DNA of 64,000 nt from Microbacterium sp. (GCA_017306415.1 JAFKIL010000007.1:1-64000); one strand, 5' to 3'. Counted from the stretch's first letter, positions 9,293-18,120 are shown. The notes: a model not told the origin generated them from the letters alone. Numbers and translations: made by a program.

Positions 9293-10138
9293 ATGGATGC
9301 GCACGGACCCTCGCAGGCCGCGATCGCCGTGATCGGCGGCTCGGGGCTGTACACCCTGCTCGACGAACCGCGGCTCCTCCGCATCGAGACACCGTACGGC
9401 CCGCCGTCGAGTGAGATCGCGGTCGGGGAGCTCGCCGGCCGGCGCGTCGCGTTCCTCGCACGCCACGGCGTCGACCACGGCATCCCTCCGCACCGGATCC
9501 CGCACCGCGCCAATGTGTGGGCGCTCGCCGCGCTCGGGGTGCGTACGGTCTTCGCCACCGCGGCCGTGGGGAGCCTCGACGAGACCGTGCGGCCGGACGT
9601 GTTCGCCGTGCCCGATCAGCTCCTCGACCGCACGGGTCGGGGCGGGGACACGTTCTTCGACGGCCCCGACGTGCAGCACCTCGGCTTCGCGGATCCGTTC
9701 GACGAGGACGCGCGGGCGGCGCTCGCCGCGGGCCTGCGCGAACGCGGCGAACCCCTTCGCACCGAGGTGACGATCGCCGTCATCCCGGGCCCGCGCTTCT
9801 CCACGCGCGCCGAGTCGCGGGCGCTGCGTGCGGCCGGAGCGCACCTCGTGAACATGACGGTGTACCCCGAGGCGGCGCTCGCCGCCGAGCTCGGGCTCGG
9901 CTACGCGGTGCTCGCGTTCGTCACCGACATGGATGCCGGGATCCGGGGCGGGGCGGGGGAGGATGCCGCCGTCAGCGCCGACGCCGTGCTGCAGCGGCTG
10001 GCGGCGGCGCGTTCGCGCATGGTGGCCGTGATCGAGGCGGCGGTGCGCAGCCTGCCGGCGGATCCGAGCCCCGAGCCGCGCATCGCGCGCGAAGCCGTCG
10101 ATGCCGTGCTCGGGCGGGTCGCGGAGCGGGTGGGATGA
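9293..10138 (+). CDS. S-methyl-5'-thioadenosine phosphorylase-like enzyme
   Basis: A 281-residue member of the MTAP/PNP family, which splits MTA or a related nucleoside with phosphate into adenine and the sugar-1-phosphate. Seen are VIGGSGLY at the start, the phosphate-binding RHGVDHGIPPHRIPHRANVWAL block near residue 60, VPDQLLDRT, PRFSTRAESR, the ribose-site NMTVYPEA and the purine-selecting TDMDAG. The ATG at 9293 with GTGGAG just before it is preferred over an ATG at 9266. The gene overlaps the epimerase by four bases. Inside a glycosyl-transfer cluster it may act on a special nucleoside rather than in ordinary methionine salvage. Confidence 0.87.
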   Translation: MDAHGPSQAAIAVIGGSGLYTLLDEPRLLRIETPYGPPSSEIAVGELAGRRVAFLARHGVDHGIPPHRIPHRANVWALAALGVRTVFATAAVGSLDETVRPDVFAVPDQLLDRTGRGGDTFFDGPDVQHLGFADPFDEDARAALAAGLRERGEPLRTEVTIAVIPGPRFSTRAESRALRAAGAHLVNMTVYPEAALAAELGLGYAVLAFVTDMDAGIRGGAGEDAAVSADAVLQRLAAARSRMVAVIEAAVRSLPADPSPEPRIAREAVDAVLGRVAERVG

Positions 10139-11220
10139 CGGGGATCCTGCTCGTCACGGGCGGCGCGGGCTTCATCGGCTCGCGTGTCGTCCAGGCGGCA
10201 CGGCGCGAGGGGTGGCGGGTCCGCGTCCTCGACTCGTTCCGCCGCGACGTCCATGGCGACGCGATCCCTGTGCTCCCGGACGACGTCGAGGTCGTACGGG
10301 GCGACGTCGCCGACCGCGGGGCTGTCGACGCCGCACTCGACGGTGTCGACGCGGTGTGCCACCTCGCCGCCAAGGTCGGGCTCGGCGTCGACTTCTCGGA
10401 CGCACCGGACTACGCGGCGAGCAACGTGCTGGCGACCGCGCAGCTCCTGGCCGCGATGGCGGCGACGGAGGTCAGGCGGCTCGTCCTCGCCTCATCCATG
10501 GTCGTGTACGGCGAGGGCGCGTACCGCGACAGCCACGGCCGGGTCGCCGCGCCGCCGCGTGCGGTCGCCGACCTGCGCCGCGGAGAATTCGAGCCGCGCT
10601 CTCCGCGGACGGGCGAGCCGCTCATCCCGGACCTCGTCCGCGAGGACGACGCGGTCGACCCGCGCAACGTGTACGCGCTGACCAAGCTCGCGCAGGAGCA
10701 CCTGGCGACGGCGTGGGCGCGCGAGACCGGCGGTCGGGCGGCGATGCTGCGGTACCACAACGTGTACGGTCCCGGGATGCCGCGGGACACTCCCTACGCG
10801 GGGGTCGCGGCCCTCTTCCGCTCCCGGCTCGAGGCCGGTCTCGCGCCGCTCGTCTTCGAGGACGGATGCCAGCGCCGCGACTTCGTCCACGTCGACGATG
10901 TCGCGAGCGCCACGGTCGCCGCCGTCGGCTGGACGGCACGGGTCACCGGAGGGGAGGGGCCCGCGTCCCGGGCATTCAACGTGGCCTCGGGCGAGGTGCG
11001 CACGATCGGGGAGCTGGCGGCGGCGATCGCCGCCGCCAGGGGAGGCCCGGCACCGATCACGACCGGAGACTTCCGGCTCGGCGACATCCGCCACGTCACG
11101 GCCTCGGCCGACCGCATCCGGGCGGAACTGGGATGGCGGCCCCGCGTGGCTTTCGCGGACGGGGTGCGGCGGTTCGCCCTCGAGCCGATGCGCGACGCGG
11201 CGGCGGTGCCGGTGCCGTGA
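10135..11220 (+). CDS. NAD-dependent epimerase/dehydratase
   Basis: A 361-residue extended short-chain dehydrogenase of the nucleotide-sugar epimerase type. The NAD-binding VTGGAGFIGSRV is at 7-18, LAAKVG near 81, the catalytic Ser in LASSMVVYGEG near 122, and YALTKLAQE near 180 gives the Tyr-x3-Lys pair. RYHNVYGPGMP and CQRRDFVHVDD are typical of sugar-nucleotide epimerases. The ATG overlaps the phosphorylase stop and the stop overlaps the next GTG, so three genes are translated as one unit. It probably modifies an activated sugar used by the cluster's glycosyltransferases. Confidence 0.88.
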   Translation: MTGILLVTGGAGFIGSRVVQAARREGWRVRVLDSFRRDVHGDAIPVLPDDVEVVRGDVADRGAVDAALDGVDAVCHLAAKVGLGVDFSDAPDYAASNVLATAQLLAAMAATEVRRLVLASSMVVYGEGAYRDSHGRVAAPPRAVADLRRGEFEPRSPRTGEPLIPDLVREDDAVDPRNVYALTKLAQEHLATAWARETGGRAAMLRYHNVYGPGMPRDTPYAGVAALFRSRLEAGLAPLVFEDGCQRRDFVHVDDVASATVAAVGWTARVTGGEGPASRAFNVASGEVRTIGELAAAIAAARGGPAPITTGDFRLGDIRHVTASADRIRAELGWRPRVAFADGVRRFALEPMRDAAAVPVP

Positions 11221-12626
11221 CGGGATCGCCCGAGCTCGTCGACGCCCGCGCGCCCCGGGTGGGAGGCGGCGTCAGGGAGCCGCGGTGGGGTCGGGTCGTC
11301 GTCATCGGCGTCGGCTGCTGCGTCGTGCTGATCGCGGCCGCGATGCTCGTTCCCTACCTGACGGGGTGGCAGACGCACGCGCAGTCCTTCCCCCCGCTTC
11401 ACGCACGCCTGCAGGCGCGCGTGGGTCCGGGCACGCCCGCCGCGCTGCTGCTCGGTGTGCTGGCCGTCGTCTTCGCCCCGCGCGCGACGACGTGGCGGTG
11501 GGGACGCCTGCTCATCGCCGTCTTCGCGTTCGGCGTCGCCTGGATGGTGAGCCTCGCCGCCGTCGACGGAGTCGCGGGCCTGGGTTCGGTGCTCGAGTCG
11601 CACGGCGAGTACCTCCAGACCGCGCGCCGGGTGGACGACGCGTTCGCGCTCCTGCACGGCTACATCGCCCGCATCCCCCTGCACAGTCCGGGTCATTGGC
11701 CCACCCATCTGGCGGGGCATCCGCCGGGCGCCGTGCTGTTCTTCGTCCTCCTCGTCCGCGTCGGCCTGGGCAGCGCCCTGGCCGCGGGACTCGCGGTGAT
11801 CGTCATCGCCGCCACCACCGCGGTCGCGGTGCTCGTCACGCTGCGCCGGCTCGGGGCCGAGGGCGTGGCGCGTCGAGCGGCGCCGTTCCTCGCCGCGGGA
11901 CCGGCGGCGATCTGGATGGGCGTGTCGGCCGATGCCGTGTTCGCCGCGACCGCCGCCTGGGCCGCGTGCGCGCTCGCCGTCGCAGTCACGTCCCCGACGC
12001 GCGCCCGGATGCTGTGGTGGGGGGCGCTGGCAGGGGTGCTGTTCGGCTGGTGCGTGATGTTCTCGTACGGCCTGCCGCTCCTCGGGGTGCTGGCACTCGC
12101 GATGCTGTGGCGCGGGCGGTCGTGGCTGCCGCTGGTCACCGTGGTCGTCGGGGGAGCCACTGTCGTCCTCGCCTTCGCGGCGGCGGGCTTTGCGTGGTGG
12201 GACGCGCTGCCCGTCCTTCAGCGCCGGTACTGGGACGGCATCGCGAGCAGCCGCCCGGGTGCCTACTGGACGTGGGCCGATCTCGCCGCGCTGTCAGTGA
12301 GTGCGGGGCCGTGGGTCGGCGCGGGCGTGGCCGCCGCGTCGGTCGAAACATTCGGGCGACGGGCGCGCGCCGCACGCGCCGTGGGCGGCGCGGGATCGCG
12401 GGCCCGGGCCACGGCCGCGATCCTGACGCTGGCCGTCCTCACCATCATCCTCCTCGCGGATCTGTCGCAGATGAGCCGGGCGGAGGTGGAGCGGATCTGG
12501 CTCCCCTTCGTCCCCTGGCTGCTCGCGTCGATCGGCCTGCTCCCCGCCCACTGGCGCCGGGTCGGCATCATCGTGCAGGTCGTGTTCGCGCTCGCGGTCC
12601 AGCACCTCATCTGGAGTCAATGGTGA
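11217..12626 (+). CDS. Polytopic membrane protein, GT-C glycosyltransferase-like
   Basis: A 469-residue protein with about ten membrane segments. A soluble loop near residues 120-165 contains THLAGHPPGAV; an HPPG motif after the first large loop is common in GT-C membrane glycosyltransferases that use lipid-linked sugars. The C-terminal part has IWLPFVPWLL and further helices. The GTG start overlaps the epimerase stop. With the GT2 and DUF2064 enzymes nearby it may flip or transfer a lipid-linked sugar outside the membrane. Assignment to GT-C rests on topology and the HPPG motif only. Confidence 0.65.
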   Translation: MTGSPELVDARAPRVGGGVREPRWGRVVVIGVGCCVVLIAAAMLVPYLTGWQTHAQSFPPLHARLQARVGPGTPAALLLGVLAVVFAPRATTWRWGRLLIAVFAFGVAWMVSLAAVDGVAGLGSVLESHGEYLQTARRVDDAFALLHGYIARIPLHSPGHWPTHLAGHPPGAVLFFVLLVRVGLGSALAAGLAVIVIAATTAVAVLVTLRRLGAEGVARRAAPFLAAGPAAIWMGVSADAVFAATAAWAACALAVAVTSPTRARMLWWGALAGVLFGWCVMFSYGLPLLGVLALAMLWRGRSWLPLVTVVVGGATVVLAFAAAGFAWWDALPVLQRRYWDGIASSRPGAYWTWADLAALSVSAGPWVGAGVAAASVETFGRRARAARAVGGAGSRARATAAILTLAVLTIILLADLSQMSRAEVERIWLPFVPWLLASIGLLPAHWRRVGIIVQVVFALAVQHLIWSQW

Positions 12627-12654
12627 TCGGGTCCGCGTCGGCCCGGCCCCTCGC

Positions 12655-13674
12655 CTACGCCGCAGAGCGCTCCGGCACCGGGCGACGGCGCAGCGCGGCA
12701 TCCAGGATCGCGGGAGTGCTGTACTCCTGATCCATCCGGCCCACGCCCGTGCCGGGCGGGACGATCGCGTCGATCCGGTCGAGCACCTCGTCGGACAGCT
12801 CGACCTCGGCCGCCGCCAGGAGGTCGTCGAGCTGCTCCATCGTGCGCGGGCCGATGAGGGCGGCGGTCACGCCGGGATGCGCGATCACGAACGCGAGGGC
12901 GAGGTGCGTGAGCGACATCCCCGCCTCTTCGGCCAGCGGGATGAACTCCTCGACCGCGTCGATCCGTCGCTCGTCGTGCAGCGCCGCGAACAGCTTCGTG
13001 CGCCGCAGGTCGGTCTCCTGACCGCGGCGGACCCGGCCGGTGAGCATGCCGCTCGCGAGCGGGCTCCAGATCACGGTGCCCATGCCGTAGCGCTGCGCCA
13101 CGGGCAGCACCTCGCGCTCGATGGTCCTGTCGAGGAGGGAGTAGTGCGGCTGCTCGGTGCGGAAGCGCTCGAGCCCGCGACGCTCGGCGACCCACTGGGC
13201 CTCGACGATCTCGGATGCCGGCATGTCGGACGACCCGATCGCCCGGACCTTGCCGCTGCGGACCAGATCGGTCAGGGCCGACAGGGTCTCCTCGATATCG
13301 GTCTGCGGGTCGGGGCGGTGCATCTGGTACAGGTCGAGGTGGTCGGTCTGCAGGCGGCGGAGCGAGTTCTCGACGGCGGTCATGATCCACCGGCGCGAGC
13401 CGCCCCGGTGATTCGGGTCGTCGCCGATCGGTCGCGCGAACTTCGACGCGAGCACGACCTCGTCGCGGCGGCCCTTCAGCGCGCGGCCGAGCATCTCCTC
13501 CGAGTCGCCGTAGGCGTCGGCGGTGTCGACCAGGTTGATGCCGGCGTCGAGCGCGCGCGACACCATCCGGTCGACCTCGCCCTGGTCGCCGTTGCCGAAC
13601 GAACTGAACATCATCGCGCCGAGCGCGAAGGGCGAGACCTGGATGCCGGTGCGGCCGAGTGGACGGTAATGCAT
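12655..13674 (-). CDS. Aldo/keto reductase
   Basis: A 339-residue NADPH-dependent oxidoreductase of the aldo-keto reductase superfamily (TIM barrel). The catalytic tetrad is visible as Asp and Tyr in LVDTADAYGDS, Lys in VLASKFARP and His in LYQMHRPDP. The C-terminal block ALIGPRTMEQL matches the cofactor loop. The ATG at 13674 has GGAGG six bases upstream. It is divergent to a TetR regulator across a 104-base region with a perfect palindrome, so it is probably that regulator's target. The substrate is unknown. Confidence 0.92.
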   Translation of the reverse strand: MHYRPLGRTGIQVSPFALGAMMFSSFGNGDQGEVDRMVSRALDAGINLVDTADAYGDSEEMLGRALKGRRDEVVLASKFARPIGDDPNHRGGSRRWIMTAVENSLRRLQTDHLDLYQMHRPDPQTDIEETLSALTDLVRSGKVRAIGSSDMPASEIVEAQWVAERRGLERFRTEQPHYSLLDRTIEREVLPVAQRYGMGTVIWSPLASGMLTGRVRRGQETDLRRTKLFAALHDERRIDAVEEFIPLAEEAGMSLTHLALAFVIAHPGVTAALIGPRTMEQLDDLLAAAEVELSDEVLDRIDAIVPPGTGVGRMDQEYSTPAILDAALRRRPVPERSAA

Positions 13675-13742
13675 GATTCTCCTCCAGCGACCGTCCGGGG
13701 AGCGGTATGCTCGACGTAAGCGGAACGGTCGTCCGCAACTAT

Positions 13743-13759
13743 ACGGAACAATGTTCCGT
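13743..13759. promoter_or_regulatory. Palindromic operator between AKR and TetR genes
   Basis: ACGGAAC and GTTCCGT form a perfect inverted repeat around three bases. A weaker related pair, GCGGA with TCCGC, lies at 13720-13736. The site is 20 bases before the TetR start, the usual place for an autoregulatory TetR operator. Confidence 0.65.
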
Positions 13760-13778
13760 TTGTCACGTGAGGAGCGGG

Positions 13779-14369
13779 ATGAGCGCCGTCGAGGCATCCG
13801 CCGCTGCACCCCGCCGCAAGCGCGCCGACGCCGTGCGCAACACGGAGGTCGTGCTCGAGGCCGCCAAGGCTGCGTTCGCCGAGTCGGGGGTGGACGCTTC
13901 GATGCGCGACATCGCCGCACGTGCGGGCGTGGGCGTCGGGACGATCTACCGCAACTATCCGCAGCGCTCCGACCTGATCATCGCCGTCTTCCGTCGCGAG
14001 CTGGATGCCACCGCCGCCGAAGCCGACCGGCTCGGCGCCGAGCACCCGCCGGCCGAGGCCCTCCGGCTCTGGGCGCAACGACTCGGCGGATTCATCGCGA
14101 CCAAGCGGGGATTCGCGAGCGCCCTGCACTCGGGCGACCCGGCGTATGCGCCGCTCGCCGGGCAGCTCATCGGCGTCCTCACGCCGAAGGTGCAGGCGAT
14201 CCTCGATGCCGGCGCCGCCGATGGCACGATCCGCGGCGACGTGCGGGCGGAGGACCTCATCCACGCCCTCAGTCGGCTGGCGGACGCCCATCTGGGTGAT
14301 CCGGAGGCGCGCGCCGGGCGGATGACCGACGTCCTGCTCGACGGCGTGATCCTGGCGCCCCGAGGCTGA
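13779..14369 (+). CDS. TetR-family transcriptional regulator
   Basis: A 196-residue repressor. The N-terminal helix-turn-helix region (about 18-62) shows EAAKAAFAESGVDASMRDIA and AGVGVGTIYRNYPQRSDLI, the TetR signature. The C-terminal helical part would bind a ligand. The start at 13779 follows GAGGAGCGGG; an upstream in-frame ATG at 13707 would place the operator inside the gene and is rejected. It probably represses itself and the divergent aldo-keto reductase gene. Confidence 0.92.
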   Translation: MSAVEASAAAPRRKRADAVRNTEVVLEAAKAAFAESGVDASMRDIAARAGVGVGTIYRNYPQRSDLIIAVFRRELDATAAEADRLGAEHPPAEALRLWAQRLGGFIATKRGFASALHSGDPAYAPLAGQLIGVLTPKVQAILDAGAADGTIRGDVRAEDLIHALSRLADAHLGDPEARAGRMTDVLLDGVILAPRG

Positions 14370-14398
14370 CCCCAGAGACTTAACCTCGCCGGCCCCGC

Positions 14399-16105
14399 TC
14401 AGCTCACCGAGATGAGCGAGCGCTGCCAGCCCGTCGAGCCGTTCGGGGCGATCGGGGTGCGCTTCTCCTCCTGCATGCGGCCCTTCTTGTCGAAGGCCCG
14501 CACCTCGACGTAGTGCACGCCGGGCGTGGCATCCCACTCCAGCATCCACTGCACCCAGGTGTCCTCGTTGATCGGTGTCGAGAGCTTCGCCGGCATCCAG
14601 GCGCCGTCATCGACGCGCACCTCGACGCGCTCGATGCCGACCGACTGCGCCCACGCGACGCCGGCGACCGGGACGCGCCCGGCCGCGACCGGCTTGCCGA
14701 TCTTCGGGGTGTCGACGCGGGACGAGAGCTTGATGGGCGCCTGTGCGCTGTAGCCGCGCGGCGTCCAGTACGCCTGGTCCTTCGCGAACGTGGTGACCTT
14801 CAGCTCGGTGAGCCACTTCGTCGCCGAGACGTAGCCGTAGAGCCCCGGCACGACCATCCGCACCGGGAAGCCGTGCTCGAGGGGGAGCGGCACGCCGTTC
14901 ATGGTCACCGCGAGGATGGCGTCCAGGTTGTCGTCGGTCAGCGACGACAGCGGCGTGCTGGCGGTGAACCCGTCGACGCTGCGCGACAGCACCATGTCGG
15001 CGCCCTTCTTGGGGCGGGCCATGCGCAGGATGTCGCGGACCGGGACCCCCGTCCACTTCGCGTTGCCGACGAGGTTGCCGCCGACCTCGTTCGAGACGCA
15101 CGTGAGGGTGATGGCGTATTCGTCGAGGCCCATCTTCACCAGGTCGTCGAAGCTCAGCTCGACGCGCTTCTCGACCATCCCGTCGATCACGAGTCGCCAC
15201 GTCCCCGGGTCGATCGAGGGAACGGTGAGCGCCGTGTCGACGCGGTAGAAGCTCTTGTTGGGCGTGAACAGCGAGCTGATGCCCGGCACGTCGAGCTCCG
15301 CACCGGCGGGCACGGCGACCTTGGACCGGGGGCCCGGGATGTGGAGCGCCTTGCGGACCGCCTCCGCCGACGACGTGGCGGCGTTGACCACACGAGCGGT
15401 GGCGCCCACGACGATCGCCGACGCTCCGGCGATCGCGGTGAGGAGGAGGAAGCGGCGGCGGTCCATCGGGCTGTGGGCCGCCGCCGCGGTCCCGGTGTCC
15501 CGGCGGGAGGCGGGGTTCTCGGGGTCGGTGAGCGCCGCGGGGTTCTCCGGAATGGCCGTCGAGCCCGCGACGGGCTCTGCGGCTTCCGGCGCGTGGGCGA
15601 CCGGGATGGTCGGAGCGGGTGCGGCTGCGGCATCCGTCTCGCGGGGTGCGGTGCGCCAGCGCGGGAGGTGCCGGCGCAGCCAGATGAGCACGAGGGCGCC
15701 GGCGACGGTTCCGAGCACCGGGGGCAGGAACGAGAGCGGAGTCACGGATGCGCGCGTCACGATCGCGGCGATCGAGAGGATGCCGGCGATGCCGAGCGCG
15801 ATCACCCCGAGCGGGGGCCGGAGGAGCTGCAGGATGCCGGCGATCGCCGACGCGATCACAACGGCGAGGCCGAGCCCGGTCAGCAGTGCCAGCTTGTCGT
15901 TCGAGCCGAACGTGGAGATCGCGAACTCCTTGAGCGGCTGCGGCACGATGTCGATCACGAACGACCCGACCGCGAGGATCGGGCTCGCATCCTTCGCGAC
16001 CAGGAGCGCGACGAGCTCCGCGACCGCGAGGAACACCGCCCCGCTCGCGATGCCCGCGAGGGCCGCGAAGAAGAGGAGTCCCGCCTTCTGGCGCTTCGTG
16101 CTCAC
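14399..16105 (-). CDS. Membrane-anchored sulfite-oxidase-like molybdopterin enzyme
   Basis: A 568-residue protein. The first 145 residues hold about four membrane segments, followed by a Pro/Ala linker (150-210) and a fifth hydrophobic segment at about 218-240 behind MDRRRFLLL. The external part is a sulfite-oxidase-fold domain with the molybdenum-ligand C336 in LTCVSNEVGG, and LPLEHGFPVRMVVPG as cofactor contact. A C-terminal Ig-like dimerisation domain (about 450-568) begins after TPKIG. The GTG start has GAGGAGAG upstream. It likely oxidises or reduces a small sulfur or oxo compound outside the membrane, with electrons passed through its own helices or a partner. Nothing next to it encodes a partner. 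Confidence 0.87.
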   Translation of the reverse strand: MSTKRQKAGLLFFAALAGIASGAVFLAVAELVALLVAKDASPILAVGSFVIDIVPQPLKEFAISTFGSNDKLALLTGLGLAVVIASAIAGILQLLRPPLGVIALGIAGILSIAAIVTRASVTPLSFLPPVLGTVAGALVLIWLRRHLPRWRTAPRETDAAAAPAPTIPVAHAPEAAEPVAGSTAIPENPAALTDPENPASRRDTGTAAAAHSPMDRRRFLLLTAIAGASAIVVGATARVVNAATSSAEAVRKALHIPGPRSKVAVPAGAELDVPGISSLFTPNKSFYRVDTALTVPSIDPGTWRLVIDGMVEKRVELSFDDLVKMGLDEYAITLTCVSNEVGGNLVGNAKWTGVPVRDILRMARPKKGADMVLSRSVDGFTASTPLSSLTDDNLDAILAVTMNGVPLPLEHGFPVRMVVPGLYGYVSATKWLTELKVTTFAKDQAYWTPRGYSAQAPIKLSSRVDTPKIGKPVAAGRVPVAGVAWAQSVGIERVEVRVDDGAWMPAKLSTPINEDTWVQWMLEWDATPGVHYVEVRAFDKKGRMQEEKRTPIAPNGSTGWQRSLISVS

Positions 16106-16187
16106 AGTGCTCTCCTCGCCCCGACGGTGTTGTCGCCGGTTGTTCGGAGCGAAGCGGGGATCGGATCGGATGCGGCGACGCGCGCGA

Positions 16188-16263
16188 GTCGGAAGAGCAG
16201 GCTCAAGTGAGTCTGAACACCGCCCCGGCGCCCATTTGTTCCGCCTCAGCCTGCTTTTACGAC
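16188..16263. repeat. 76-bp element with 16-bp inverted ends, copy 1
   Basis: The left end GTCGGAAGAGCAGGCT and right end AGCCTGCTTTTACGAC match as inverted repeats at 14 of 16 positions. A second element of the same length and with the same end sequences lies at 56931-57006; the 44-base interiors do not align well. It lies between the DeoR gene end and the sulfite-oxidase-like gene start and could fold into a long hairpin. Confidence 0.65.
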
Positions 16264-16309
16264 AAGAACGCGCACACCCACACGCGCGGTTCCGTCGAGC
16301 GGCTCTCAC

Positions 16310-17068
16310 TCACCCGGAGGTGTGCACCAGCGCCGCGCCGGCGGCTGCGAGTTCGCGCGCGCTCGCCGCGTCGGCACCCACGTCGGTGATGATCCCGGTC
16401 ACCTCGCCGAGGCCGAGCACGCCGTAGCGCGACGCGGCCCCGATCTTCTCCTCGCTCGCGAGCACATAGCTGTCGGCCGCGCGGGAGGCGAGCGCGCGTT
16501 TCATCGCGGCTTCATCGGCGTCGCCGGTGGTCAGCCCGGCGGTGGGATGCACGCCCGTCACGCCGAGGAAGAACAGGTCGGCGCTGATCCGGTTCGCCGC
16601 CTCCACGGCGGCCGCGCCGCACGACACCGCCGAGTGCTTGAACAGCCGACCGCCGATCAGGAACACCTCGGCCTCGTGATCGAGGAGGGCGGCCGCCACG
16701 GTCGGGCTGTGGGTCACGATCGTTCCGCGGAACGTCCGGGGGAGGGCATCCACCATGGCCAGGGTGGTGGTGCCGCCGTCCAGGATGACGGTCGCCCCCG
16801 GTGGGATGAGCGCCACCGCGGCGGCCGCGATGCGGCGCTTGCTGTCGGTCGCCACCGTCGTCCGCGTGGCGTAGTCGGCCACCGCGGGCGACGCGGGGAG
16901 CGCACCGCCGTAGACCCGTACCGCCAGGCCCGCTTCGTCCAGCTCGCGCAGATCTCGCCGGATGCTGTCTTCGGAGAGTCCCAGTTCGGCCGCCATCTCC
17001 TTCGCGACGATTCGTCCGTCACGACGGAGGCGGTCCAGCAGCAGATCCTTGCGCGCGGCGGCGAGCAT
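16310..17068 (-). CDS. DeoR-family transcriptional regulator
   Basis: A 252-residue repressor. The N-terminal helix-turn-helix (about 10-55, KEMAAELGLSEDSIRRDLRELDEAGL) is followed by a sugar-isomerase-like sensor domain with ILDGGTTTLAMVDAL, LIGGRLFKHS and LFFLGVTGVHPTAGLTT, typical for binding a sugar phosphate. The ATG at 17068 is preferred to that at 17074 because GGAAGG then sits six bases upstream; at 17074 it would touch the start. It is divergent to the two-domain fusion gene with only 47 bases between them, so it likely controls that gene. Confidence 0.92.
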   Translation of the reverse strand: MLAAARKDLLLDRLRRDGRIVAKEMAAELGLSEDSIRRDLRELDEAGLAVRVYGGALPASPAVADYATRTTVATDSKRRIAAAAVALIPPGATVILDGGTTTLAMVDALPRTFRGTIVTHSPTVAAALLDHEAEVFLIGGRLFKHSAVSCGAAAVEAANRISADLFFLGVTGVHPTAGLTTGDADEAAMKRALASRAADSYVLASEEKIGAASRYGVLGLGEVTGIITDVGADAASARELAAAGAALVHTSG

Positions 17069-17087
17069 CCTCATCCTTCCTGTTTAT

Positions 17088-17115
17088 GCACGTTCTTACT
17101 GTATCGCACACGTTC
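17088..17115. promoter_or_regulatory. Direct repeats in the DeoR divergent control region
   Basis: GCACGTTC at 17088-17095 and ACACGTTC at 17108-17115 share CACGTTC with a 20-base period, about two helical turns. This fits a repressor site covering both promoters in the 47-base gap. Confidence 0.4.
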
Positions 17116-18120
17116 ATGACGAATTCCCTCATGATCCTCATCGCGGGTCCCTACGCCTCCGGCACGAACGGAGCCCCCGACCTCATGGCGCAGAACCTCG
17201 CGCGCCTCGAAGAGGCAGCGTGGCCGATCTTCCGTGCCGGGCACGTGCCGATGATCGGCGAATGGGTGGCGCTGCCCGTCCTCTCCAGCGCCGGCGCGAC
17301 CGGCCCGGCCTACCCGCTCGCGTCCGACGTCATGTACCCCACGGCGGAGCGGCTCCTGCAGCACTGCGACGCGGTGCTGCGCCTGCCGGGAGCCTCGCGC
17401 GGAGCGGACCAGGACGTGGCGATCGCGCGCCGCCGCGGCATCCCGGTGTACACCTCGCTCGACGAGATCCCCGGCATCGCCCCCGCTGTGCCGGACGCCG
17501 CAGAGGAGCCCGGCGCGAGCTTCCTCGCCGACCCCGAGGTCACGCCCGACGTGCAGGCGATGTACGACGAGGATGTCGCCGACGACGGCTTCGTGTGGAA
17601 CCTCTCGCGGCTCTGGGCGCATCAGCCCGGCACGCAGAAGCGGCTCTACGCGCTCATGCTCGACGCGTTCCGGCCCAGCGGGCTCAGCGTGCGGCAGCGG
17701 GCGATCCTGGTGGTCGCGACGGCCTCGACACTCCGGGACTCGTACTGCTCCTTCGCGTGGGGCGGGCGGCTGGCCCGGTATGCGGATGCCGCGACCGCCG
17801 CGAGCGTGCTCACCGGCGTCGACGCGGGGCTGACCGTGCAGGAGGCGGCGATGGCGGCGTGGGCGCGGCGGATCGCCACCGATCCGAACGCGACGACGCC
17901 GGCGGACGTCGATCGGCTGCGGGAGGCCGGGCTCGACGACGACCAGATCTTCGCGATCACGGTGTTCGTCGGGCTCCGCATCGCCATGGCCACCGTCGAC
18001 GGCGCCCTGGGTGCGCGGCCCGACGCCGAACTCATCGCGGCGCTTCCGGCCGAGGTTCGCGCCGTCGTGGATTACGGGCGGCAGCCGCTGCCGGCGAGGC
18101 GCGTCGCTGACGGGGCTTAG
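17116..18120 (+). CDS. Fusion of DUF4406-like and AhpD/carboxymuconolactone decarboxylase-like domains
   Basis: A 334-residue protein in two parts. Residues about 5-125 (ILIAGPYASGTNGAPDLMAQN, IGEWVALPV, DAVLRLPGASRGADQDVAIARRRGIPVYTSLDEI) look like a DUF4406 / nucleoside 2-deoxyribosyltransferase-type Rossmann domain. Residues about 150-320 (LWAHQPGTQKRLYALMLDAF, LSVRQRAILVVATASTL, SYCSFAWGGRLA) look like an alkylhydroperoxidase-D/carboxymuconolactone-decarboxylase helical domain with a Cys in DSYCSFAWG. I know of no function for this pairing. The start is uncertain: ATG at 17116 or 17131, neither with a clear ribosome site. It is divergent to the DeoR regulator, which hints at a sugar or nucleoside-like substrate. 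Confidence 0.7.
   Translation: MTNSLMILIAGPYASGTNGAPDLMAQNLARLEEAAWPIFRAGHVPMIGEWVALPVLSSAGATGPAYPLASDVMYPTAERLLQHCDAVLRLPGASRGADQDVAIARRRGIPVYTSLDEIPGIAPAVPDAAEEPGASFLADPEVTPDVQAMYDEDVADDGFVWNLSRLWAHQPGTQKRLYALMLDAFRPSGLSVRQRAILVVATASTLRDSYCSFAWGGRLARYADAATAASVLTGVDAGLTVQEAAMAAWARRIATDPNATTPADVDRLREAGLDDDQIFAITVFVGLRIAMATVDGALGARPDAELIAALPAEVRAVVDYGRQPLPARRVADGA

Noticed and set aside
17086-17115. Earlier start of the DUF4406-like fusion at the ATG at 17086
   Set aside because: It would place the coding region over the direct repeats and probable promoter, and the added residues do not look like the family start.
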